Of a stretch of 64,000 bases of DNA, positions 44,702 to 52,520 are shown in pieces. The DNA is taken from positions 6,876,962-6,940,961 of the forward strand of contig NC_008278.1 in NCBI RefSeq assembly GCF_000058485.1, given 5' to 3'. Positions within the stretch are counted from its first letter, which is position 1. Each line of letters starts with the position of its first letter. This stretch comes from Frankia alni ACN14a. GTDB lineage: Bacteria > Actinomycetota > Actinomycetes > Frankiales > Frankiaceae. The notes under the pieces were generated by a model, which was given only the letters and a program-made list of their open reading frames with translations, was not told the origin of the DNA and searched no databases. The position numbers and the translations under genes are program-made.

Positions 44702-45283
44702 ATGAGTACTTTCCGACTGGATACGACGCTGGTCGACAGGTTGGTTGACGGCAGCCTGGACCCGCCGGGAGAGGCGGCCCTCGCGGAGCAGGTGGCAAAC
44801 ATCCTGCCATTCCACTGGGCGCTTCCCCACCCGATCGAGGCCGCGTTGTCGAGGATCATCGTTCACCTCGGTGGGCAACGCGCCCTGCTGGCATGGCTGG
44901 ACCGTTACCCCGGTCGGCCACGGCTGGTAGCCCGGCTGAATGTGCTCATGGGGCTCCTCGAACGCCTCAGCGACGAACCGGCCATCGTGACCGCATTGCA
45001 GGAGCTGCGAACACAAACGCCCTACCCGCCGGGCCTGTCCGGCTACCTCCCGCCGAGCACCGACGAAGCGACGCTCGCCAGTCTCGCTGGCCAGATTGAA
45101 TCGCTCCTGGCGGCTGACCGCGCGGACGAAGCGGTACGGCTTTCTCTCGCCGTCATAGCCATGCTTCAGCAGGCTGCCCCGCAGATCGGGACACTCGACC
45201 TGGGCGGACGCGACATCGCCGATCTTCTGGAGCAGGTTCGGCAGGATATCGTCGCGGTCGGCCCTGCCCGGCAGCCACGATGA
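44702..45283 (+). CDS. Hypothetical helical protein downstream of the DUF2267 gene
   Basis: A 193-residue, Leu/Ala-rich helical protein, not recognised. It begins MSTFRLDTTLVDRLVDG, and a short stretch near residues 33-50 (ILPFHWALPHPIEAALSRII) could be a conserved core. CGGAGAG precedes the ATG. It is 70 nt after the DUF2267 gene in the same direction and probably co-transcribed with it. Confidence 0.6.
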   Translation: MSTFRLDTTLVDRLVDGSLDPPGEAALAEQVANILPFHWALPHPIEAALSRIIVHLGGQRALLAWLDRYPGRPRLVARLNVLMGLLERLSDEPAIVTALQELRTQTPYPPGLSGYLPPSTDEATLASLAGQIESLLAADRADEAVRLSLAVIAMLQQAAPQIGTLDLGGRDIADLLEQVRQDIVAVGPARQPR

Positions 45284-45304
45284 ACGACGACACCTACAAC
45301 CAGA

Positions 45305-45598
45305 CTACTTGTCGGCGAGCTCGCCCAGGAACCCGGTGGGCACTTGGCCGAGAAGCTCGGTGACGCGGGTAATCTTCGGATCCCGGAAGTAGGAGCCGAG
45401 TACGGCTTCGCCCTCGCTCCGGGTGTTCCAGCGAGTGACGATGACAACGTGGCCGGGGTCCGCCAGGTCGCGGATGACGTCGTACCCGGTGCAGCCCGTG
45501 GTTGCTGGCATGTCAGCCCCGATGGCAAGCGCGAGGTCCATGCCCTCCTCCGCAGACTCGGGCGAGAAGCGCATGTCGAACACCGATGAAATGGTCAT
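45305..45598 (-). CDS. Antibiotic biosynthesis monooxygenase (ABM)-fold protein
   Basis: A 97-residue protein of the dimeric alpha/beta-barrel ABM type: FDMRFSPESAEEGMDLALAI, then TGCTGYDVIRDLADPGHVVI and VTRWNTRSEGEAVLGSYF, the usual strand-helix-strand order with the W near residue 57. Members include quinone-forming monooxygenases and detoxification proteins. It lies directly downstream of a TetR gene, and two operator copies occupy the 62-bp gap, so it is probably repressed by TetR. Confidence 0.82.
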   Translation of the reverse strand: MTISSVFDMRFSPESAEEGMDLALAIGADMPATTGCTGYDVIRDLADPGHVVIVTRWNTRSEGEAVLGSYFRDPKITRVTELLGQVPTGFLGELADK

Positions 45599-45614
45599 GA
45601 ACCGACTCCGGGGA

Positions 45615-45632
45615 CTAGTACGACCATACTAG
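45615..45632. promoter_or_regulatory. TetR operator copy 1
   Basis: The sequence CTAGTACGACCATACTAG is an 18-bp near-palindrome with TAGTA/TACTA arms. Two more copies follow the pattern CTMGKAYGACCRTMCTAG, at 45643-45660 and 46237-46254, flanking the tetR gene. Confidence 0.7.
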
Positions 45633-45642
45633 AAGACCATAA

Positions 45643-45660
45643 CTAGGATGACCGTACTAG
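45643..45660. promoter_or_regulatory. TetR operator copy 2
   Basis: CTAGGATGACCGTACTAG, immediately after the tetR stop codon and before the ABM gene. Its position suggests control of a promoter for the downstream gene. Confidence 0.7.
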
Positions 45661-46224
45661 TCAAGGTTGTTCGGCGAGGGCTCGCAGCAGGGCCGACGCG
45701 CTCTGCTCGAAGACAGCGACCGTGCCGGCGGCGCGGGCCAGGACGAGGCTCCCCTCCAGGAACGTGACCATCAACTGCGCGGTCGCGCTGGCTTGCGATG
45801 AGGCGACTCCGACGTGGCAGAGTCGCGCTTCGAGGACGTCGATCCATGATCGGAACGCCGTATCCGCCGCAGCGCTCAGTGCGGGCTGGTCCGGTGACGC
45901 TTCTACCGTCACAGCAGCCACCGCGCAGCCCGTACCACCTGCCGCCTTCGCCACGACGGGGCCGATGAGCTCGATGAAGCTGCGCAACACGGCGTCCGGA
46001 TCGTCCCCGCCGATGCTCTCGAACTCGGCCCGGACTCGGCGACCCGTCCATGCGACGGCTTGCTCGGCGAGGTCGTTCTTGCCTCCTGGGAAGTGGTGAT
46101 AGATCGCCCCGCGAGCCGCGCCGCTCGCGGCGAGGACGTCGGTGAACGATGTCGCAGCCAGTCCCCGCTGGCGCAACGACAACGCCGCCGACTCCGTCAT
46201 GCGTTGCTTGGTGTCGCGAGGCAT
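45661..46224 (-). CDS. TetR-family repressor
   Basis: A 187-residue regulator with an N-terminal HTH (SFTDVLAASGAARGAIYHHF, near residues 27-46, ending in the typical YHHF-GGK) and a ligand-binding C-terminal domain of the LmrA/YxaF type. The ATG at 46224 follows GGAGGTGCTG. Operator copies lie on both sides of the gene, which indicates autoregulation and control of the ABM gene. Confidence 0.92.
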   Translation of the reverse strand: MPRDTKQRMTESAALSLRQRGLAATSFTDVLAASGAARGAIYHHFPGGKNDLAEQAVAWTGRRVRAEFESIGGDDPDAVLRSFIELIGPVVAKAAGGTGCAVAAVTVEASPDQPALSAAADTAFRSWIDVLEARLCHVGVASSQASATAQLMVTFLEGSLVLARAAGTVAVFEQSASALLRALAEQP

Positions 46225-46236
46225 CAGCACCTCCAA

Positions 46237-46254
46237 CTCGTACGACCGTCCTAG
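46237..46254. promoter_or_regulatory. TetR operator copy 3 (autoregulatory)
   Basis: CTCGTACGACCGTCCTAG begins 13 bp before the tetR start codon on the coding strand's upstream side, so binding would block tetR transcription or initiation. Confidence 0.65.
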
Positions 46255-46513
46255 AGTAGTCGGCCGCCTGGCCGCCAGCGACGGTGCCTCTCGGGTGCGT
46301 GCGGTGGTGGTCGAGGCGGACCGCGCGGCGGCGGTGAGCAGCGCCATGGTCACTGCGGTCCCGCTGCGGCTCGACGACCTGGCCGGGGTTGCGGAGGCAA
46401 CGTGAACGGTCCGCGTCGGGGTGGCCCTCCGTCCCACCGTCCCCTCCCGCTCCGCCGTACTCAGCCGATCCGACTCGCAGGCACGCAGGATGGCGCGCGT
46501 CTTCCCCAGCCAG

Positions 46514-47728
46514 CTAGTCGATCACGGCCTGGTACACGAGGTTCTTGAAAACCCGTTGGTAGTGCCTGGCCCGCCAGTATTTCTGGGTCATGAACAGCCC
46601 GATCAGATCCTCGGCCGGGTCGACGAAGAAGCTGGTCGACCCGCGTCCGAGCCACCAGTAATCGCCCGCGGAGCCGAGGACTTCGGAGAGTCCCGACTGC
46701 TTGCGCACCGCCACGCCCAAGCCGAACGTGTACCCGTCGCGCGGCATGTAGTCGGGCCCGGTGCCATACAGCGAACCGAGGTGGTCGGAGGTCATCAGCT
46801 CGACCGACTTCCGGCTGAGCACCCGCTGGCCGTCCAGTTCACCCATTCCCAACAACATCCTGGTGAACCGGAGATAGTCCCGGACGGTCGAGAAAGAGCC
46901 GCTGCCGCCGGAGATGAAGGTTGGACGCGAGGTGAGGTCGCGCATCACCGTGTCCGCGGCGAAAGGCTCGGCCGGCTGCACCATCAGGTGAGCACGCTCC
47001 GGTGGGACGAAGAACCCGGTGTCGGCCATGCCGAGTGGGGTGAACACGCGATCCGCGAGCAGAGCGTCCAGCGGCTGGCCGCTGGCCACCTCCAGGAGGC
47101 GCCCCACGACATCGCCGGATCGACCATATTCCCAATGGGATCCCGGCTGCATGGCCAAGGGCAGCTTGCTGAACGAGGTGACGAGGTCCTGTGTGGACGT
47201 GGAATAAGCGACGTCGGTGTGATCGAACGCCCTGATACCGGCCTTCTCGTACAGCTTCAGGATCCAGGGGGTTCCGAAATACCCGCCAACGATGCCGGAC
47301 GTGTGCCGCAGCAGATCGATAACAGTGATCTGCCGCTCCGCGTCCACGAGGCGGTGTCCACCGTCCGACGTGGATTCGCCGACCGGCAGGTCGGCCAGTT
47401 CGGGCAGAAACCGCCCGACGGGATCGCCGAGGTCGAGGAGCCCCTCCTCGTGCAGGGACATGGCGGCCACGCTCGTGAGCGGCTTGGTCATCGAGTAGAT
47501 GCGGAAGATCGCGTCCAGCGGCATCGGGGCGCCGGTTGGCGGCGTCACGGTCCCGGCCTGCGCGGTGTACGCGACATGACCCCGGCGGTACACGAGCGCT
47601 ACCGCGCCGGGCAGCCGGCCGTCGTCCACATGCGACGACAGCATCCGGTCGATCCTGGCGAGCCTGCCGGACGACAGACCGACCTCTTCCGGTATGGCGC
47701 GGGCACCGAGATCTGTTTCTGGTTCCAC
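46514..47728 (-). CDS. Class C beta-lactamase-type serine hydrolase
   Basis: A 404-residue serine hydrolase of the beta-lactamase/esterase EstB group. The nucleophile motif SMTK (in IYSMTKPLTSVAAM) lies near residue 80; the second motif reads EYGRSGDVVG, with Tyr but not the usual Asn, and a late WWLGRGSTSFFVDP stretch replaces KTG. No signal peptide is seen, so it is probably cytoplasmic, an esterase or peptidase rather than a resistance enzyme. GTG 47728 follows GAGGAA and was preferred to the longer frame upstream. Confidence 0.85.
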   Translation of the reverse strand: MEPETDLGARAIPEEVGLSSGRLARIDRMLSSHVDDGRLPGAVALVYRRGHVAYTAQAGTVTPPTGAPMPLDAIFRIYSMTKPLTSVAAMSLHEEGLLDLGDPVGRFLPELADLPVGESTSDGGHRLVDAERQITVIDLLRHTSGIVGGYFGTPWILKLYEKAGIRAFDHTDVAYSTSTQDLVTSFSKLPLAMQPGSHWEYGRSGDVVGRLLEVASGQPLDALLADRVFTPLGMADTGFFVPPERAHLMVQPAEPFAADTVMRDLTSRPTFISGGSGSFSTVRDYLRFTRMLLGMGELDGQRVLSRKSVELMTSDHLGSLYGTGPDYMPRDGYTFGLGVAVRKQSGLSEVLGSAGDYWWLGRGSTSFFVDPAEDLIGLFMTQKYWRARHYQRVFKNLVYQAVID

Positions 47729-48026
47729 CGGTTTCCTCTTCGTTGGAGAGCAGATCCCGAGGGGCTGGCAAGCTCTCGCGACGGCCGATCGAATAGGTTC
47801 GATGCCGCGTTTCGTTGCTTGCAAGACTACGCCCGCGCGGCCGCCTTGCGCTGCCGATGTATGGGCGATCGAGGAGATCTCGATCGAGCGATAGGAGATG
47901 CGGGCGGCACCCGAGCCTACCCATTGACATGTCGCCACGATCCGGTTAGATCATCACCACACGGATTCTTGGTCACGCCGCAGGTGCGTGGCCGATCACG
48001 CGTGAATCGGCGGTGGAGGGGGCACG
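47729..48026. promoter_or_regulatory. Divergent promoter region at the start of the phosphonate cluster
   Basis: About 300 bp between the hydrolase (minus) and the panC paralogue (plus). The main promoter of the nine-gene phosphonate operon should be here; no boxes or operators could be fixed by eye. Confidence 0.4.
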
Positions 48027-48911
48027 TTGCTAAGGGTCCTGCACACGATCGAGGATGTGCGTGAGCAAACGCGCGAGTGGCGCGCCGCCGGTTCCTCCAT
48101 CGGCTGCGTCATGACCATGGGCGCTCTCCACGAAGGGCACCTGAGCCTTGTCGACGCCGCGAGGAGAGAATGCGACAAGGTGGTTCTGACCTTGTTCGTC
48201 AATCCGATTCAGTTCGGACCTTCCGAGGACTTCGACCGCTATCCCAGGACCGAGGAAGCGGATTTCCGTGCCTTGCGCGACCGGGAATGTGACGCGGTCT
48301 TCGCGCCGGCCACCGAGACAATCTTCCCTTTGGGTGAGCGGCGCATCGACCAGGTGCGCACCAAGGTCGTCGTGCGCGGGTTGACCGATGTGCTGTGCGG
48401 CCCGCGGCGCCCGGGGCACTTCGACGGGGTCACCACCGAGGTCCTCAAGATGTTGCACATTGTCGACTGCGATCGGACCTACTGGGGTGAGAAGGACTAC
48501 CAGCAGTACGCCGTCATCCGGGCGATGGTGGAGGATCAGGGCCTCCCGGTGAAGGTCGTGCCCTGCCCGACTATGCGCGACGTCGACGGCCTGGCGTTGA
48601 GCAGCCGCAACACGTATCTGGACTCCGGCCAGCGGGCGATCGCCCCGCGGCTGTACGCGGCGTTGCGGCGCGGCGCGCGTCGGATCGCCGAGCAGGGCAT
48701 CGACGTCATCGGCGAGACCACGAAACAGATCGCGGAGACCCTGCTGGCGCACGGGTTCGACCTGGTCGAGTACGTCGAGGTGTACACCGGTTCGCTCGGG
48801 CCGGCCGTCGCGGGCACACCAGTGGAGGAGCTGCGCGTCTTCGGGGCGGTGCGCCTGGGTGGCGCACGCCTGCTCGACAACGCCGCCGTCGCCGACGAGG
48901 TCGGCGGATGA
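48027..48911 (+). CDS. panC: Pantothenate synthetase (PanC) paralogue in the phosphonate operon
   Basis: A 294-residue PanC-fold ligase. All family motifs are present: TMGALHEGHLSLV near residues 30-42 (HIGH-type), VNPIQFGPSEDFDRYPR near 58, RPGHFDGVTTEVLKML near 128, GEKDYQQ near 154 and SSRNTYL near 192. PanC activates pantoate as an adenylate and joins it to beta-alanine. The start is TTG behind GGAGGGGG. Its stop overlaps the next gene, and the whole operon is phosphonate biosynthesis, so it is unlikely to be merely the housekeeping enzyme. A phosphonate analogue of beta-alanine could be the amine acceptor, or the gene could be a spare copy giving self-protection. Confidence 0.92.
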   Translation: MLRVLHTIEDVREQTREWRAAGSSIGCVMTMGALHEGHLSLVDAARRECDKVVLTLFVNPIQFGPSEDFDRYPRTEEADFRALRDRECDAVFAPATETIFPLGERRIDQVRTKVVVRGLTDVLCGPRRPGHFDGVTTEVLKMLHIVDCDRTYWGEKDYQQYAVIRAMVEDQGLPVKVVPCPTMRDVDGLALSSRNTYLDSGQRAIAPRLYAALRRGARRIAEQGIDVIGETTKQIAETLLAHGFDLVEYVEVYTGSLGPAVAGTPVEELRVFGAVRLGGARLLDNAAVADEVGG

Positions 48912-50317
48912 GCGCGGAATGGGGTCTGTTCTCCGGTGGCCGGTGGTCGCCCGGCGTGGGCGTCGCGGAGGTGCGCAACCCGTACACCGACGAGGTGGTG
49001 GGGACGGTGGTGCGCGCGAGCCCGGAGCAGGCGCTCGAGGCGGCGCGCGGGCTTGCCGGAGTCAGGTCCGAGCTCACCGCCTACGACCGAAGCAACATCC
49101 TCACCGCGACAGCGGAACTTCTCCACCGGGAACGGGACGACTTCGCGAGCACGATCTCCCAGGAGTCCGGTCTCGCGATCATGGACGCCCGGCGCGAGGT
49201 GGACCGCGCCGCCACGCAGCTCCGGTACTGCGCGGAGGAGGGCAAGCGCATCACCGGCGAGGCGATCCGAACCGACGTCACCAGCGCTCGGCAGCGACGC
49301 CTCGCGATCACGACCCGGGAGCCGATCGGCGTCGTGTGCGCTGTCACGCCGTTCAACCGACCGCTCAACCAGGTCGTCACCAAGGTCGCCCCCGCGATAG
49401 CCGCCAACAACAGGGTGGTCGTCAAACCGTCGGAGAAGACCCCGCTGAGCGCGATCCGCCTCGTCGACGCGCTCCTGCGATCCGGCCTGCCACCCGACCT
49501 GATCGCGTTGGTGTGCGGCGAACCCGGCGAGCTCGTGGACGCGCTCATTCATTCCGGACACATCGACATGTTGACGTTCACCGGCAGCACCAGAGTGGGC
49601 CGGCTGCTCGCCGCGTCAGCCGGGATGATCAGGCAGACCTACGAGCTCGGGGACAGTGGCGCGCTGGTCATCATGGCGGATGCGGACATTCCCGCGGCCG
49701 TTGCGGCGGCCACCGCGGGCGCATTCGCCACCTCCGGGCAGTCGTGCCGCGGTGTCAAACGCATCATCGCGCACGAGGACGTCGCCGACGAGTTCGTCAG
49801 GGAACTCGCCGCCGCTGCGTCGGCCCTGGTGGTCGGCGATCCGGGGGACCCTGCGACCGACATCGGCACGCTGATAGACCGGCACGCCGCCAGCGAGGTG
49901 GAGGCCCGCGTGGCTCGTGCCGTGGCCGCGGGCGCGCGGGTGTTGTGCGGGGCCCGACGGGTGGGCGCCCAGTACTGGCCGACCGTCCTCGACCACGTGC
50001 CACGGGACGCGGATCTGGTGCGCCTCGAGACCTTCGGCCCGACGGCGCCGGTGATCAGGGTGAAGGACTTCCCCGAAGCGGTGGAGGTCGTCAACGACTC
50101 TCGGTACGGCCTCCAGGCAGGCATCTTCACCAACAACCTGGAGCACGCGCGCCGAGCCGCCGAGCTTTTCGACGTGGGCGCGGTCGTGGTGAACGGAGGA
50201 CCGCAGTTCGAGTCGCCCAACATCCCGTTCGGCGGGGTGAAGGACAGCGGTATCGGTCGCGAGGGTGCGAGATACGCGATCGAGGAGATGACCAGGGTCA
50301 AGACCCTCGTCATCTAG
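48908..50317 (+). CDS. Aldehyde dehydrogenase of the phosphonate cluster
   Basis: A 469-residue ALDH in the branch that includes phosphonoacetaldehyde dehydrogenases (PhnY) and PhpJ of the phosphinothricin pathway. Motifs are TPFNRPLNQ in place of PWNFP, general-base Glu in YELGDSGAL (GD rather than GG) and catalytic Cys in SGQSCRGVKR. It probably oxidises a phosphonoaldehyde such as phosphonoformaldehyde or phosphonoacetaldehyde to the acid. It is coupled to panC by an ATGA overlap. Substrate is inferred from neighbours. Confidence 0.88.
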   Translation: MSAEWGLFSGGRWSPGVGVAEVRNPYTDEVVGTVVRASPEQALEAARGLAGVRSELTAYDRSNILTATAELLHRERDDFASTISQESGLAIMDARREVDRAATQLRYCAEEGKRITGEAIRTDVTSARQRRLAITTREPIGVVCAVTPFNRPLNQVVTKVAPAIAANNRVVVKPSEKTPLSAIRLVDALLRSGLPPDLIALVCGEPGELVDALIHSGHIDMLTFTGSTRVGRLLAASAGMIRQTYELGDSGALVIMADADIPAAVAAATAGAFATSGQSCRGVKRIIAHEDVADEFVRELAAAASALVVGDPGDPATDIGTLIDRHAASEVEARVARAVAAGARVLCGARRVGAQYWPTVLDHVPRDADLVRLETFGPTAPVIRVKDFPEAVEVVNDSRYGLQAGIFTNNLEHARRAAELFDVGAVVVNGGPQFESPNIPFGGVKDSGIGREGARYAIEEMTRVKTLVI

Positions 50318-50385
50318 TACTTCTACCTGATCGGAAAGCGTCGCGAACCCGAGAACACGGTGTGTTTTCGAACCGAGGAGGACAG

Positions 50386-50460
50386 GTGACCGTTCTCACC
50401 GCCGGCCGTGCCACCGCCGACCGGCGTGGCCGCCCACGGGAGGACCTCCGTGATCGCTGA
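50386..50460 (+). CDS. Short 24-residue open frame, possible leader peptide
   Basis: GTG at 50386 has one of the best ribosome sites in the cluster (GAGGAGGACAG). The frame encodes VTVLTAGRATADRRGRPRED plus four residues and ends inside the start of the methyltransferase gene, overlapping by 11 nt. It could couple translation of the methyltransferase or be a start-site artefact. No family is recognised. Confidence 0.35.
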   Translation: MTVLTAGRATADRRGRPREDLRDR

Positions 50461-51223
50461 CCACGAGATCACCAACTCGAAGGCGGGCGCCTGGGACCGG
50501 CTGGGTAGCGCGTACTGGAACCGCAACTACGACGGCGGTCCGAACCCCGCAGCGTGTGCCCAGTACCTCGAAGGTCTCGCCGCTGGTGAGCGGGTGCTTC
50601 TGGTGGGCGCCAGCACCGTTGCACTCGCCCGTGCGGTGCTCGACGCCGGCGCGGAGCTGGTGGTCGCGGACTTCTCCGCGGTGATGCTTGCCGAGCTGGA
50701 GAACCTGATCCCGGGAAGGGCCGAGTTCGTTCGGGTCGACGTGACCCGCGCCGACTCACGGTTCGACGGTGCGTTCGATCTCGTGATAGCTGATCGACTT
50801 GTCAACCGGTTCGTCCGCGCCGAGCTCCGCAGCGCCCTGCGGACCCTGTCCGCCGCGGTGCGCCCCGGCGGGAAGATGCGGCTGAGCTACCGGTTGGGGC
50901 TGTACGAGCGGGACGAAGCGGTGCTCTCCGAAGCCGCTCGACGCGGCGTGCTGTCCACCGTTTTCGACGAGGCGGAGTTCGACGTCGACTACAGCGCCGC
51001 AGCGGAATGGCTCGGCACGGTGTTGCCACCGCACGGCGACATCCCGACGCACGCCCTGGTCGACTTCTACGTGGCCAGGGGACGAGAACACCGGATCAGA
51101 ACAGGCGAACTCGACGAGCTCGCCGCCCAGGATGTGCCGCGCGGCCTCCGTTACGAGACCGCGCACCTGCCGGTGCCCGGCCAGGGCGACGACTTCCTCC
51201 TCCAACTCACCCGCCTGGCATGA
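50450..51223 (+). CDS. Class I SAM-dependent methyltransferase-like protein
   Basis: A 257-residue protein with a Rossmann methyltransferase core: motif I is VLLVGASTVALARAVLDAG near residue 45 (GAST instead of GxGxG, a weak SAM loop), then ELVVADFSAVMLAE, FDLVIADRLVNRF and VRPGGKMRLSYR. The N-terminus KAGAWDRLGSAYWNRNY resembles small-molecule methyltransferases. It may O- or N-methylate the phosphonate product. GGGAGGACCTCC precedes the GTG; the stop overlaps the exporter gene as ATGA. Confidence 0.75.
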   Translation: MIADHEITNSKAGAWDRLGSAYWNRNYDGGPNPAACAQYLEGLAAGERVLLVGASTVALARAVLDAGAELVVADFSAVMLAELENLIPGRAEFVRVDVTRADSRFDGAFDLVIADRLVNRFVRAELRSALRTLSAAVRPGGKMRLSYRLGLYERDEAVLSEAARRGVLSTVFDEAEFDVDYSAAAEWLGTVLPPHGDIPTHALVDFYVARGREHRIRTGELDELAAQDVPRGLRYETAHLPVPGQGDDFLLQLTRLA

Positions 51224-52503
51224 CCGCCGACACCGGGTCGCGCGACTTCCGCGTCCTGTGGCGCGGTGAGTCGATCAGCCTGGTCGGCGACCGGGTGGCC
51301 ACGTTCGCCGTGCCGACCATCGCGATCCTGACCCTGCACGCGACGACGTTCGAGGTCGGGCTGTTGACGATGGCCACGTACATCGCATATCCGGTCTCCG
51401 GTATCGGTGCGGGGCTGCTCGTCGATCGTTTCACCCGCCGGCGGATGATGGTGGTGGCCGGTGCCGCGCGGCTCGTGCTGTTCATGAGTATTCCGGTCGC
51501 GCAACGGTTCGGTGTGCTCACGATCGAGCAGCTACTCCTGGTCGTCGCGGTGAGCGGCGGTTTCACCCTGCTGTACGACGTGGCGTTGCAGGGGTATCTG
51601 CCCATTCTGCTGCCTGGCCACGAGCTACTGCGAGGCAACGCCGCGGTCGAGACCTCGCGGAGCACCTCGCAGGTTATCGGACCCGCACTCGGCGGCGCGC
51701 TGTCGAGCGCATTCGGGGCGACCTATGCGGTGGCTCTGAACGCGACGTCCTTCCTCGGCTCCATTCTCAGCGTGATGTCCGTGCGGACGGACGAACCACC
51801 GCCCGAGCCGCGCTCACCGGGGGACACCGTGGTCGGCAGGCTCCGGGAGGGATTCGCGTTCGTGTTGACCCACGACCTGCTGCGACCTCTCACGCTCTGT
51901 GCCGCGGTGCGAAACCTGGGCATCACGGTGACCAAGACGGTGATCTTCCTGTACGCCTACCGGGCGCTCCACCTCTCCGTCCACACCACGGGAGTGATCC
52001 TGGCAACCGGAGCGGTCACGTCGGTGCTGGGCGCATCGGTCGCGGGACGCGCCGTGCGGAGATTCGGTTACGGCCGGACGCTGCTGTTCACGGTCTCCGA
52101 AGGGGTGATGTGGCTGATGGCGCCGCTGGCCCTGCTCGGTCACCCGGCCGCGGTCCTGGGGGTGATCGTCACGTTCGCCTCGCCCTGGTTGCCGATCTGG
52201 AACAGCCAGGTCGCCGTCGCGCGCCAGGTGCTGGCACCTGCCCGGCTACAAAGCCGCGTGCTCGCTTCGATACGGACGATCGGTTGGGGAACCCTGCCGC
52301 TGGGATCGCTGCTGGGCGGAGTGCTCGCCGTCGTCTTCGTCGGCGCGTTCGGTGAACGGGCCGGACTCGCCCTCACGATTGTTGTGGGTGGCCTTATCGC
52401 GACGAGTGCGGGCAGTTGGCTGCTCGCACCGGCCGTACGGAACTCGCGGCAGGTTCCTCGGGCGCATTGGCTCGCCAACCGGCCGGCCGTTGAAGTTTCT
52501 TGA
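51220..52503 (+). CDS. MFS transporter, probable product exporter
   Basis: A 427-residue major facilitator protein with 12 predicted membrane helices. The loop 2-3 motif is LLVDRFTRRRMMVVAG, a form of the MFS GXXXDRXGRR signature, and the family resembles the Enterobactin/MFS_3 exporters of biosynthetic clusters. It sits in the operon between the methyltransferase and the dioxygenase with overlaps on both sides, so export and self-resistance are the likely roles. Confidence 0.88.
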   Translation: MTADTGSRDFRVLWRGESISLVGDRVATFAVPTIAILTLHATTFEVGLLTMATYIAYPVSGIGAGLLVDRFTRRRMMVVAGAARLVLFMSIPVAQRFGVLTIEQLLLVVAVSGGFTLLYDVALQGYLPILLPGHELLRGNAAVETSRSTSQVIGPALGGALSSAFGATYAVALNATSFLGSILSVMSVRTDEPPPEPRSPGDTVVGRLREGFAFVLTHDLLRPLTLCAAVRNLGITVTKTVIFLYAYRALHLSVHTTGVILATGAVTSVLGASVAGRAVRRFGYGRTLLFTVSEGVMWLMAPLALLGHPAAVLGVIVTFASPWLPIWNSQVAVARQVLAPARLQSRVLASIRTIGWGTLPLGSLLGGVLAVVFVGAFGERAGLALTIVVGGLIATSAGSWLLAPAVRNSRQVPRAHWLANRPAVEVS

Positions 52504-52520
52504 CGAGGGAGCGGCGAGAA

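Noticed and set aside
46514-47728. Beta-lactam resistance gene
   Set aside because: It lacks a signal peptide and canonical YxN and KTG motifs. An esterase or peptidase role is more likely.
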